Shown here: one piece after another, positions 38,420-46,690 of the stretch
Position numbering within the stretch: position 1 is the stretch's first letter
Layout of the letters: each line of letters begins with the position of its first letter
Assembly: GCF_001544135.1 (NCBI RefSeq)
Contig: NZ_BCPV01000004.1
Location: 1-62,988, forward strand
DNA: 62,988 nucleotides
Source: Geobacillus zalihae NBRC 101842
Lineage (GTDB): Bacteria; Bacillota; Bacilli; Bacillales; Anoxybacillaceae
Direction: 5' to 3'
The notes under the pieces: model-generated
What the model was told of the DNA's origin: nothing
Seen by the model: the letters and a program-made list of their open reading frames with translations, nothing else
Database searches by the model: none
Made by a program: the position numbers and the translations under genes

Positions 38420-39493
38420 GTGAAACGGCTTGTCCAAGGATTTGCGGCCGTGTTCATCGCGGCGTTCGTCCTCATGTTCATCACCCACCGGTTGAACGAA
38501 GCGGAAGGGTACGGCGGAGGCAAAACGGTGACCGTTTACAACTGGGGCGATTACATCGACCCTGCGCTCATTCGAGAGTTTGAAAAAGAGACAGGGTGGA
38601 AAGTGATTTACCAAACGTTCGATTCCAACGAGGCGATGATGGCGAAAATCGCCCAAGGCGGGGCGACGTTTGATGTCGCCGTTCCGTCCGATTACGCCAT
38701 CAGCAAAATGATCGAAGAAAAGCTGCTTCTGCCGCTTGATCACCGTAAGCTTCCCAATTTGCGATATATCGAGCCGCGGTTTCTCAACTTGCCGTTTGAT
38801 CCGCACAACCGGTATTCCGTGCCGTATTTTTGGGGGACGGTCGGCATCGTCTACAACCGCGAGATGTTTGGCGGCAAAAGAATGACAAGCTGGAACGACT
38901 TATGGGATCCAAGCTTGCGCAATCAAATTTTGCTTGTCGACGGGGCGCGGGAAGTGATGGGGATGGCGCTAAACAGCCTCGGCTATTCGCTCAATGACAC
39001 GAACAAAGCCCATTTGCAAGAAGCAAAGCGAAAGCTCGACCGGTTGATGCCGAACGTGAAGGCGATTGTCGGCGATGAAATCAAGCTGCTTCTCGCCAAT
39101 GAAGAAGCGGCCGTTGGAGTCGTCTGGTCGGGCGATGCGGCGGAAATCATTGCGGAAAACGACAAACTCGACTATGTCGTGCCGAAAGAAGGATCCAACT
39201 TATGGTTTGACAACATGGTCATTCCGAAAACAGCGAAAAACATCGAAGGAGCGCACGCGTTCATCAACTTTATGCTCGACCCGAAACACGCGGCGCAAAA
39301 CGCCGAGTATGTCGGCTATTCGACGCCGAATCGCGCGGCGCTTCGCTATTTGCCAAAAGACATCGCGGGCGATCGGCGCTTTTACCCCGATTTGGATTCA
39401 GCAGGGCATCTCGAAGTGTACGAAAACTTAGGAAAACACATGCTCGCCTACTACAACGAGCTGTTTTTGGAGTTTAAGATGCAGCAAAAGTAA
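38420..39493 (+). CDS. potD: Spermidine/putrescine-binding protein PotD
   Basis: 357 aa from GTG 38420, which directly follows the potC stop; GGGGGGCGAAAG serves as ribosome site. The binding-protein fold shows VTVYNWGDYIDP, DVAVPSDYAISKM, FWGTVGIVYN and GVVWSGDAAEI, as in PotD/PotF. The N-terminal hydrophobic segment (LVQGFAAVFIAAFVLMF, about 4-20) has no Cys and no clear cleavage site, so unlike most Gram-positive binding proteins it is probably held by an uncleaved signal anchor. A hairpin-rich repeat starts three bases after the stop. Confidence 0.92.
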   Translation: MKRLVQGFAAVFIAAFVLMFITHRLNEAEGYGGGKTVTVYNWGDYIDPALIREFEKETGWKVIYQTFDSNEAMMAKIAQGGATFDVAVPSDYAISKMIEEKLLLPLDHRKLPNLRYIEPRFLNLPFDPHNRYSVPYFWGTVGIVYNREMFGGKRMTSWNDLWDPSLRNQILLVDGAREVMGMALNSLGYSLNDTNKAHLQEAKRKLDRLMPNVKAIVGDEIKLLLANEEAAVGVVWSGDAAEIIAENDKLDYVVPKEGSNLWFDNMVIPKTAKNIEGAHAFINFMLDPKHAAQNAEYVGYSTPNRAALRYLPKDIAGDRRFYPDLDSAGHLEVYENLGKHMLAYYNELFLEFKMQQK

Positions 39494-39496
39494 CCA

Positions 39497-39727
39497 TATA
39501 GATGCAACGAAATCGTTTCACATATCCTTGACGAAAAAGTGGCTTATCCATTTTTGACTGTCGAAGGCACAAGCCACAGGCTTGCCTCCGTCACGCTTTA
39601 GCGTGACGGAAGACCGAACAACGACTCGCTTCACAGACCCATTCCTGGGTCTTTAAGCGGCGTTGTTCGGTCACTCGACAATCGGATGCAATGACCGGTA
39701 AAGTTAAAGCTTTACATTGCATCTATA
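39497..39727. repeat. Hairpin-rich repeat, copy A (long form)
   Basis: The 231-bp element is bounded by TATAGATGCAA and TTGCATCTATA, perfect inverted ends. Inside are GTGGCTT/AAGCCAC (39539, 39571), CCGTCACGC/GCGTGACGG (39588-39609), a 12-bp stem GACCGAACAACG/CGTTGTTCGGTC (39612-39672) that encloses CGCTT/AAGCG and AGACCC/GGGTCT, and GTAAAG/CTTTAC (39698-39715). A shorter second copy lies at 46589-46690. No ORF. It could be a palindrome-type mobile element or a structured RNA. It sits directly after potD. Confidence 0.75.
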
Positions 39728-39918
39728 CAATCAGAGCAGGCGCCGCCCTCTGTAATAGGGAGATGGGCGCCTGCTTGTCGTTTGCGTAAAGGGTTGCGCC
39801 GCTTCCCTAGCACGCGGGAACGAAGAAGCCCATGGGCGGCTTCACATACAAGAAGGGATCGGACGCAGGGAAGAAGAATAGAAAGACATGATATGATGAA
39901 AAAGAGGAGGTGGGAACG

Positions 39919-40236
39919 TTGCCCAATCATTTGCCTATGGAAGAAAATGTGATGGATATGCTCATCGGCGGCTTTTCGGTTGTGATGTTGATCGCGGTTG
40001 TGACAATCGTTTTTCTTTGGCGAAGGAATCGAGAAGGGCGAGTGTTTCTGTGGATATTGGCCCATTTCTTGTTGCTGTCTCTGGCTGTTTCATTTGCGCT
40101 GAAGGCGATTTCCTTTGATCTTACCCATGCGCAGGCATCCGAAGAAATCTCCCTCCTTCTTGGCAAGGCGGGGAGGGCGTGGGGAGCGGGGATGGTTTGT
40201 TTGTTGGTCGGTATTGTGAAACTTTCAAGGCGCTGA
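39919..40236 (+). CDS. Small membrane protein, unknown
   Basis: About 105 aa from TTG 39919 (PNHLPMEENVMDML), eight bases after GAGGAGG; a GTG at 39910 would lie too close to that site. Three hydrophobic segments: IGGFSVVMLIAVVTIVFLW, VFLWILAHFLLLSLAVSFAL and AGMVCLLVGIVKL. No family was recognised. It is a lone gene. The 39728-39900 stretch upstream contains no other gene. Downstream lies the terminator of the convergent DUF1572 gene. Confidence 0.65.
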   Translation: MPNHLPMEENVMDMLIGGFSVVMLIAVVTIVFLWRRNREGRVFLWILAHFLLLSLAVSFALKAISFDLTHAQASEEISLLLGKAGRAWGAGMVCLLVGIVKLSRR

Positions 40237-40283
40237 CCGTGATCCCGATAAGCGATAGGATTGGGAAGGAACAACAAGCAACA

Positions 40284-40333
40284 AAAAGAAGCCATCCACC
40301 TTTATCGGCTGACGGTTCCGAGGGGTGGATGGC
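40284..40333 (-). terminator. Terminator of the DUF1572 gene
   Basis: GCCATCCACC at 40291-40300 pairs with GGTGGATGGC at 40324-40333. On the minus strand it is followed by TTCTTTTTGTT. It may also stop the convergent upstream gene. Confidence 0.8.
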
Positions 40334-40363
40334 GTTTGCAAGATGATTCGAGTAAGGAGTTGC

Positions 40364-40867
40364 CTATGTTGTTTTTCGATTTCTTGGTATGGTCAGTGTT
40401 TTCCAGTTGTTTGTGTTCAGCTGTTTCGCGATATAGACGATTTGCCCGATATGATACGAATAATGGTACATTTGCCGCTCAATGGCTTCGATGACGGAAT
40501 GGGGTTCGCCGCGGATCGTGACCGTCCGCAACAAATCCGTTTCTTGCAGTTCGTTCAGCGTCTGAAAGAAAGCAGACCACCCCTTTTCCCAGCAATCCAT
40601 GACTTCTTTGCGCGTATGGAAGTCGTTAATAAACTCATCATCGCGGTTTCGGTCCGGTTTTTCCCCATCCGATGACAAAAAGTCTGTCCAGCGCGACACC
40701 ATATTTCCGCTCATATGTTTGACAATGATGGCGATGCTGTTTGTCTCCTCATGAAAGCAATGGAACAGCTGTTCCTCCGAACATTGGTCCATAGCCCGTT
40801 CGGCGGTCTTTTTCATGTCGAGAAAGCGCGCGCGCACCACTCGCAAATATTCTTGGCCGATGTTCAT
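40364..40867 (-). CDS. DUF1572 / DinB-like protein
   Basis: 167 aa, four-helix-bundle DinB superfamily, DUF1572 branch. Metal-type histidines are placed as expected: IAIIVKHMSGNM (about residue 51) and YHYSYHIGQIVYIAKQL (about 134-150). It starts MNIGQEYLRVVRARFL. Members are often linked to thiol-dependent or stress functions, but no reaction is established for this branch. Single gene with its own terminator. Confidence 0.85.
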   Translation of the reverse strand: MNIGQEYLRVVRARFLDMKKTAERAMDQCSEEQLFHCFHEETNSIAIIVKHMSGNMVSRWTDFLSSDGEKPDRNRDDEFINDFHTRKEVMDCWEKGWSAFFQTLNELQETDLLRTVTIRGEPHSVIEAIERQMYHYSYHIGQIVYIAKQLNTNNWKTLTIPRNRKTT

Positions 40868-41223
40868 TCACACACCTCCGTCAAAGAAATGCCATCTCTT
40901 TTATTCGCCGTCGATGCGGTGATTTCTTTCTATGTGACGGCAAAAAAAAAAGCAACGCCTTGGGCGGACATGACTATGGGTCATGTTTTCGAAGCAGGCG
41001 AGTGAATAATCTGATCATAGCGGCACGCTTCTTTGCCCGTGTTGATCAACTGATGTTCGCAGCCGGCGTCGGAATAAAGAGAGCTCTCTTCGCGCAAGAT
41101 GTCCGTGTTATGAAAACTCCTTTGCTTTCCCTGAGTGCCGAGGATTCATTCGGCATGGTCGCGAAAACATCCTCTCGATTTTCGCCGAAAGGGTGCAAAA
41201 GGTGAGGGATAACGTCCACTCTT
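40868..41223. other. Gap without an intact gene
   Basis: No complete gene is seen. A minus-strand frame open from about 41140 down to the stop at 40981 reads protein-like (for example DILREESSLYSDAGCEH) but has no start codon or recognised family. It may be the tail of a lost gene. A long A-run stands near 40940-40952. Confidence 0.4.
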
Positions 41224-41994
41224 TTAGACGTAGCTTCCGATTTTTCCATTTTTTCTCGCCCAATGCCATTGTTGCTTCAAGACCAATGAGCCCATGGCCA
41301 GCCAGAATAGCGAGATACCGAGAGCAGGAAAGAATACGGGCCATCCTTCATTCACTCCTTGCACGGCCCAAGAAAGAGGAGAAAAGCAGTTGAGAATATG
41401 AAACGCTGTCGGCAATACATTCGAAGATAGAAAAAATCCTGAGAAGATCAATAAATAATAAAGCAGCACCTCGGTAACGGCTCCCACTTGCTTTAAGCGA
41501 AGGGACAGCCCTAAAATGAACACGCCGATTCCCGTCATCCCGATGAGGCTGACGCCGCCAAAGATGACGATCTCCGTTATCATGGATGCGATTCCCGAGA
41601 GAATTTCGGAAAATCCGATCATCAAAGCCGCACAAATGAAAAAGAGCGTCACCCACATGGACGATAACGCGATTTCAGCGATCACTACGCCGATCAAAAT
41701 TTTCCATGGAGCAGTCTTGGTGGAAAGCACTTGCTCGGCGGTGCCGAGATACGCTTCTTCGATCACCGTGTTGCCGAGCTTCGAGATCAAATGAGCACTT
41801 AAGTACCAAAGGCTGAAACCGAACAGTTTGACCGTCGCTTCTTTTCCGGTCTGTATCGGGCTTGCGTACAGCGTACCGAGAAAAAAGACAAATTTAATGA
41901 TAAGTCCAACGGTAAAATCGAACCAATACCGACGATACTCTGCCCTTTTTTTCAAAAAGGAAGCCCATACGACATTCAAAATTTGCGGGGACAA
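41224..41994 (-). CDS. ABC-2 type transporter permease
   Basis: About 256 aa. The start is placed at TTG 41994 (SPQILNVVWASFLKKRAEY) because AAGGAGG lies eight bases before it; the open frame continues far upstream into the ATPase gene, which is not coding in that frame. It has six hydrophobic helices in the ABC-2 layout (YRRYWFDFTVGLIIKFVFFL, WYLSAHLISKLGNT, VTEVLLYYLLIFSGFFLSS). It pairs with the ATPase just upstream. Substrate unknown; drug or lipid export is usual for the class. Confidence 0.85.
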   Translation of the reverse strand: MSPQILNVVWASFLKKRAEYRRYWFDFTVGLIIKFVFFLGTLYASPIQTGKEATVKLFGFSLWYLSAHLISKLGNTVIEEAYLGTAEQVLSTKTAPWKILIGVVIAEIALSSMWVTLFFICAALMIGFSEILSGIASMITEIVIFGGVSLIGMTGIGVFILGLSLRLKQVGAVTEVLLYYLLIFSGFFLSSNVLPTAFHILNCFSPLSWAVQGVNEGWPVFFPALGISLFWLAMGSLVLKQQWHWARKNGKIGSYV

Positions 41995-42007
41995 CCGACT
42001 CACCTCC

Positions 42008-42733
42008 TTAGGCGGATAGGTTGGAACGAACAGCGGCCAAAAAATGAGTTTCAAGGTCGGCTGGAGTTGAAAAATGTTCTTTTGTGCCACTCCAAACGAT
42101 TTTTCCGTCTTGGATAAAGACAAACTTATTTCCAACGGCGTGGGCAAAAGGAATGTCATGGGTGGTGATGAGAACGGCTTTCCACCATTGGTTTTCTTCC
42201 GTTAACATGGTGCGGATATGATGCTGCGACTCCACATCAAGGCCAAGAGTCGGCTCATCAAGGAACAAAAACGGCGCTCCTTTCATTAAGGCGATCGCAA
42301 ATGCCAGTTTTTGTTTCATCCCACGTGAAAGGGTTTGGGTAAGACGCTCAGCGTATGGGGTTAGATTCAACACGGCCATCATTCGTTCGGCTCTTCGTTT
42401 TGCTTCAGCACGACTCCATTTGTTCAGCAAGCCGAAGTATAAGAGATTTTCCAAAACAGTTAAATAGGAATAGGAGTTGTCAGCTTCTTCAAATACGACC
42501 GCAATCGACTCGCGTGCTTCATCTGGATGGCGGACAACATCCACTCCATTGACATAGATGCTGCCGCTGTCTGGTGCGGTAAGCCCGATGATGCACCTTA
42601 TTAAAGTAGTTTTTCCGGCTCCATTCGGCCCTAACAGAATAAGCCGATCCCCTTCAACCAGTTCGAGAGAGACATCATGTAATACTTGGCGGTTTGGCGG
42701 ATAGATTTTGTTTACGTCTTGCACGGTGATCAT
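42008..42733 (-). CDS. ABC-2 type transporter ATP-binding protein
   Basis: 241 aa. Walker A GPNGAGKTT, signature LSRGMKQKL (a common exporter variant of LSGGQ), Walker B FLFLDEPTLGLD and switch His ITTHDIPF. It starts MITVQDVNKIYPP after GAAAGGGTAG. It leads a two-gene operon with the permease 13 bases downstream. A TATAAT lies at 42769-42774 (minus strand) about 35 bp before the start. The 42775-42898 stretch holds no gene. Confidence 0.9.
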   Translation of the reverse strand: MITVQDVNKIYPPNRQVLHDVSLELVEGDRLILLGPNGAGKTTLIRCIIGLTAPDSGSIYVNGVDVVRHPDEARESIAVVFEEADNSYSYLTVLENLLYFGLLNKWSRAEAKRRAERMMAVLNLTPYAERLTQTLSRGMKQKLAFAIALMKGAPFLFLDEPTLGLDVESQHHIRTMLTEENQWWKAVLITTHDIPFAHAVGNKFVFIQDGKIVWSGTKEHFSTPADLETHFLAAVRSNLSA

Positions 42734-42898
42734 TTTTTTCTACCCTTTCTTTTCCTGTATTTAATTGCATTATACAAAAAAAGAAAAAAAGTAAATATTT
42801 AAAATTAACGTGACATTAGAAACCGATCAAAAATACACGCCAAGACAGGGACTCCGGGAGCTTGTGTAAAAAGAGGGTCGTTTTCCTTGAAGTCGTCG

Positions 42899-44278
42899 TC
42901 AACACCACGCTTTTTTGAGCAGTTGGACTCCAAGCTCAATATCCTCGAGCGACAAGCCGCTAAAACCGATCTTGATCATGGGTTGGTCCGGCTGTTGGTT
43001 CACAAAATAGCGCGAAGTGGGATACACTTTTACCCCACACGATAGGGCGCGCTGAAGCAACTGTTCTTCTGTACAATCCGACTGAACTTTGATTAACACG
43101 TATAAACCGGACTGTTCGCCAATAATGGAGATCATATCTCCAAATGCTTTTCGCAGCAGTGATGTTAAGTGCTCCATTTTTCGTCTATACACGAGGCGCA
43201 TGCGTTTAATATGGCGGCCCCATTCCCCCTCCTCCATAAATTTGGCCATCGCCAATTGGCTGAGGATGGACGCAGTGCTTTCGAAAAGGCGAAACCGCTG
43301 CTGATAACGGTCCAAAAGCGACGGCGGCAACACCATGTAACTTAAGCGAATCCCAGGCAGAAACGATTTTGAGAAATTGCCCAGATAAATGACTCTTGAC
43401 GAATCAATGGAGGAAAGAGCAGGAAACGGCTTTTGCGTGTAACGGAATTCGCTGTCGTAATCGTCCTCGATAATATAGCCATCGACGTTGTTCACCCATT
43501 GAATGAGCCTGTGCCGCTGCTGGATCGGCATGCTGACTCCCATGGGGCTTTGATGCGAAGGGGTGACATAGATGAGCCGCGATCGCCTGTTCTCGAGCGG
43601 CGAAAGATCGATGCCGGTTTCGGAAACAGGCACCGTTTCCAGCTGAAAGCGGTGAAACAAAAACGCTTCTCTGGCGCCGTCATAGCCAGGGTCTTCGACG
43701 ATCACGCTGTTGAACTCATCTTTTAGAATATGGCCAAGGGAGAGAAGTATTTGCTGTGTGCTGCTTCCAATGATGATGGCGTTTGGCTCTGTGATCACCC
43801 CGCGGGATTCGAGAAGATAGATGGAGATTTGTTTGCGCAAGCATAATTCCCCAAACGGATCCCCATAGCGAAAACATCCTTTGGCCGCCAATACTTGATT
43901 GGAAATTCTTCTCCATGCTTTAACGGGGAAATGATCGGCATCGACGGTATCGGCGCGAAAATCGACAACAACGGACGTTGCTGCTTCCCTTGCCGATTGG
44001 CGTGCAGAAATGCGGGCTTTTGGAATGAAAAGAGGTTCCACTTCATTGGCAAAATACCCTTTTCGTTTTTCCGCGCGAATATATCCTTCCGCTACTAGCT
44101 GTTCGTAAGCCATTAAAGTTGTGTTCCGGCTGACATTTAATGATTCGGCGAGTTGGCGAATGGAAGGAAGCGGCTCATTAGCTCGAATGTCGCCTTGTTC
44201 AATCAATGATTTCAATTTTTCGTAGATTTGCTTGTATTTAGGCGAGCCGTCCTTCAAGTCAAAAATGATCGTCTTCAT
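42899..44278 (-). CDS. MocR/PdxR family PLP-dependent regulator
   Basis: 459 aa from ATG 44278, six bases after AGGAGG (the ATG two codons earlier touches that site). The N-terminal winged helix of GntR type (about 1-75) shows PSIRQLAESLNVSRNTTLMAYEQL. The C-terminal part (about 110-459) is an aminotransferase-like fold, with the PLP-lysine region YLGNFSKSFLPGIRLSYM and the DDYDSEFRY motif. Such proteins sense PLP or an amino compound. It is divergent from PaiB-like/LysE genes, which are the probable targets. Confidence 0.92.
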   Translation of the reverse strand: MKTIIFDLKDGSPKYKQIYEKLKSLIEQGDIRANEPLPSIRQLAESLNVSRNTTLMAYEQLVAEGYIRAEKRKGYFANEVEPLFIPKARISARQSAREAATSVVVDFRADTVDADHFPVKAWRRISNQVLAAKGCFRYGDPFGELCLRKQISIYLLESRGVITEPNAIIIGSSTQQILLSLGHILKDEFNSVIVEDPGYDGAREAFLFHRFQLETVPVSETGIDLSPLENRRSRLIYVTPSHQSPMGVSMPIQQRHRLIQWVNNVDGYIIEDDYDSEFRYTQKPFPALSSIDSSRVIYLGNFSKSFLPGIRLSYMVLPPSLLDRYQQRFRLFESTASILSQLAMAKFMEEGEWGRHIKRMRLVYRRKMEHLTSLLRKAFGDMISIIGEQSGLYVLIKVQSDCTEEQLLQRALSCGVKVYPTSRYFVNQQPDQPMIKIGFSGLSLEDIELGVQLLKKAWC

Positions 44279-44398
44279 GTTCATCCTCCTGACATGTTTA
44301 TTTTTTTGTTATTGTCACTTTTTTTATGTCAGTTTTGATTATATTATACATTGTGAACAATGGAATGCTGTAATTGAAAAGATGGGGGGAGAGGACTG

Positions 44399-45007
44399 AT
44401 GTATATTCCGAAGCATTTTGTCATCAACGATATGTCTGTCGTCTATGAGGTGATCGAGGAGAACAGTTTTGCCACCTTGGTGTCGATGCATCAAGGGGAG
44501 CTGTTTGCCACCCATTTGCCGCTGTTGCTCGATCGAGAGAAAACGTGTTTGTACGGCCATTTTGCCCGTTCGAATCCGCAATGGAACGACATTCAACATC
44601 AGACGGTCTTGGCGATTTTCCACGGTCCGCATTGTTATATTTCTCCTTCTTGGTATGAAACGAACCAGGCGGTGCCAACATGGAATTATGTGGCCGTCCA
44701 TGTGTATGGGAACGTGGAGTTGATCGACGATGAAGAAGAAATCATGCAGTCGCTGCACGATATGGTAGAAAAATACGAAGCACCGGGCAGCCGTTACCAG
44801 CTGTCAGAGGTCGATTCTAGGATGCTGTCCGGCATGAACAAAGGAATTCAAGCTTTCAAAATCATCATCAAACGAATCGAAGGAAAAGCCAAGTTGAGCC
44901 AAAACCATCCTGCACACCGACAAGAACGGATCATCAAGCAGCTCGAGCAAATGCCATTTGAAAACGAAAAGCAAATCGCTTTCCTGATGAAAAAGCAACA
45001 GCAGTGA
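44399..45007 (+). CDS. PaiB-like FMN-binding protein
   Basis: 202 aa of the PaiB family (negative transcriptional regulator / FMN-binding split barrel). Typical phrases are [48 protein letters not shown] and the [12 protein letters not shown] end. In B. subtilis PaiB with PaiA represses sporulation and protease genes; here no PaiA partner is nearby. GGGGGGAGAGGACTG lies before the start. First gene of a set of three opposite the MocR regulator. The intergenic 44285-44398 holds TTGTCA and TATATTATAC promoter-like boxes. Confidence 0.9.
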   Translation: MYIPKHFVINDMSVVYEVIEENSFATLVSMHQGELFATHLPLLLDREKTCLYGHFARSNPQWNDIQHQTVLAIFHGPHCYISPSWYETNQAVPTWNYVAVHVYGNVELIDDEEEIMQSLHDMVEKYEAPGSRYQLSEVDSRMLSGMNKGIQAFKIIIKRIEGKAKLSQNHPAHRQERIIKQLEQMPFENEKQIAFLMKKQQQ

Positions 45008-45033
45008 AATAGAAAATGAAGGAGTGAGATGTG

Positions 45034-45675
45034 ATGGATCTTGCGGCGATCGGTGTGTTTATAGTGGCAGCCACGGCGCTGCTCATCGTCCCCGGACCGG
45101 CAGTATTGTACATCATGGCTAGGAGCATGAGCCAAGGAACGAAAGCAGGGGTTGTACCGGTGCTCGGCGTAGCTTTTGGGGGCGCTGTCCATGTTATCCT
45201 TGGAGCCGTGGGCGTTTCCGCGATTTTGATGACATCGGCGGCTGCCTTTACGATGATCAAATATTTAGGAGCCGTTTATCTTATCTATTTGGGAGGCAAA
45301 ACGTTATTTTTTGCTTCCACCAAGGATGAGGAAATCCCGAACACGAAGGCCAAGGAGAAAACATTGGCGCAAGTGTTTTACGAATCTCTATTTGTCGAAG
45401 TGACCAATCCAAAAACAGCGCTCTTTTTTCTTGCCTTTTTTCCCCAATTTATTTCGCCTTCTGCTGGATCGGTGGCTGGTCAATTTTTGCTTTTGGGGGA
45501 GATATTTGTTGTTCTCGCCTTGCTGAATGACAGCTTGTATGCCATGTTGGCCGCGGGCATCCGAAAACGGCTGGCTGCCAAGAAAGGAAGTGTGAAGGTG
45601 ATGAACCGGGTGGCGGGCTGTTGTTATATCTTGTTAGGACTATTCTCCGCATTGGCGAACCCTTCGAAACCGTAA
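45034..45675 (+). CDS. LysE family amino-acid exporter
   Basis: 213 aa from ATG 45034 (GTG at 45031 is an alternative), behind AAGGAGTG. Six hydrophobic helices of the LysE/RhtB superfamily. Hallmarks are VPGPAVLYIMARSMSQG near the N-terminus and NPKTALFFLAFFPQF in the middle. It would export an amino acid or similar small molecule. It lies between the PaiB-like and B3/B4 genes, with short gaps that suggest one transcript, and is the likely transport target of the MocR regulator. Confidence 0.92.
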   Translation: MDLAAIGVFIVAATALLIVPGPAVLYIMARSMSQGTKAGVVPVLGVAFGGAVHVILGAVGVSAILMTSAAAFTMIKYLGAVYLIYLGGKTLFFASTKDEEIPNTKAKEKTLAQVFYESLFVEVTNPKTALFFLAFFPQFISPSAGSVAGQFLLLGEIFVVLALLNDSLYAMLAAGIRKRLAAKKGSVKVMNRVAGCCYILLGLFSALANPSKP

Positions 45676-45694
45676 GGAAATGGAGGAGTGAATG

Positions 45695-46405
45695 ATGACA
45701 CGTTTTGTTGTTGAAGACGATGTTTGGGCCATATTTCCCCATGCCAAAATCGGTGTGGTCGTTGCCCAAGGGATTGACAACAGCATCAAGAATGCCAGTG
45801 TTTACGAACAAATGCTGCGGGAGGCGGAGAAAGAGGCACGGAAATTCCTAGAGTTTGAAGAGTTGAGCCGCAACCCCGTCATCAGTGTTTGGCGAGAGGC
45901 ATTTCGACGATTCAGAACAAAAAAAGGGGCGCGTTGTTCGGTTGAAGCGCTGTTGAAAAGAGTGAAAAACGGCCATCACATTCCAACGATCAACCCGCTT
46001 GTGGATATCTATAACTGTATTTCATTGCGCTACGGGCTTCCATGTGGTGGAGAGGATATCGACACATTTGTCGGCGACATCCGGCTGGCGCTGGCGGATG
46101 GCAATGAACCATTCATCCCGTTGGGAGGAGAGGAAAACGACCCACCGTATGAAGGGGAAATCGTGTATAAAGATGACATGGGAGTCATATGCCGCTGCTG
46201 GAATTGGCGGGAAGCCCAACGGACGATGCTCACCGAACAGACGAAGCGCGCCTTTCTTTGCATGGAATCAATAGATGACACAAGGCATGAAGCGCTTCAT
46301 CAAGCGTTAGAGGAACTGGCCTGTTTAATACAACGCCATCTTGGCGGTACAGTGAAGAAGCACCTATTGGATGCCCGTCATTCGGAAATACCGATAATAG
46401 ATTAA
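45695..46405 (+). CDS. B3/B4 domain protein (tRNA-editing-like)
   Basis: About 236 aa from ATG 45695 (ATG 45692 also possible), after TGGAGGAG. It is a stand-alone B3/B4 domain as found in the phenylalanyl-tRNA synthetase beta subunit, with NPLVDIYNCISLRYGLPCGGEDID and CRCWNWREAQRT as family landmarks. Stand-alone forms may edit mischarged tRNA or bind amino acids. The downstream position after LysE suggests a link to amino-acid quality control, but that is inference. Confidence 0.88.
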   Translation: MTRFVVEDDVWAIFPHAKIGVVVAQGIDNSIKNASVYEQMLREAEKEARKFLEFEELSRNPVISVWREAFRRFRTKKGARCSVEALLKRVKNGHHIPTINPLVDIYNCISLRYGLPCGGEDIDTFVGDIRLALADGNEPFIPLGGEENDPPYEGEIVYKDDMGVICRCWNWREAQRTMLTEQTKRAFLCMESIDDTRHEALHQALEELACLIQRHLGGTVKKHLLDARHSEIPIID

Positions 46406-46434
46406 GGATCGCTTCAGCCGCTTTGCTCTGGTTG

Positions 46435-46555
46435 CTTCTGCATCGGCCGCCCCGGCGGGGAAGGGGAGGCGATGCGCCTTGTGAGGCCGATTGTCGGAGC
46501 GGCGCTGGTGATCACTGTTGCCGATGTTCTGGTCGGAAGAATGGTTGGCGTCTGA
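46435..46555 (+). pseudogene. Possible C-terminal remnant of an EamA-type exporter
   Basis: A short open frame ends GEAMRLVRPIVGAALVI...VLVGRMVGV then stop. The pattern matches the last helix of DMT/EamA transporters (Gly-rich, IGAALVI-like). No start and no upstream helices are present. Low confidence; it could be chance. Confidence 0.3.
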
Positions 46556-46588
46556 TGATGGTTGTCTGTTTAACATTTATCGCTTTTG

Positions 46589-46690
46589 CCGGTCATTGCA
46601 CCCGGCTGTCGGGTGACCGAACAACGCTGTTTCCAGGTTGTTGTTCGGTCTTCCGTCAAAGATATGTGAAACGATTTCGTTGCATCTATA
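46589..46690. repeat. Hairpin-rich repeat, copy B (short form, reversed)
   Basis: Read on the minus strand it runs TATAGATGCAACGAAATCG, then TTTCACATATC, TTTGACGGAAGACCGAACAAC and a distal GTGCAATGACCGG, matching copy A at 39497-39727. The stem GACCGAACAAC/GTTGTTCGGTC (46615-46650) is kept but the loop is different and shorter. About 73 bases between two GACG motifs of copy A are missing. Its TATAG supplies the stop codon of the decayed gene at 46686. Confidence 0.75.
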
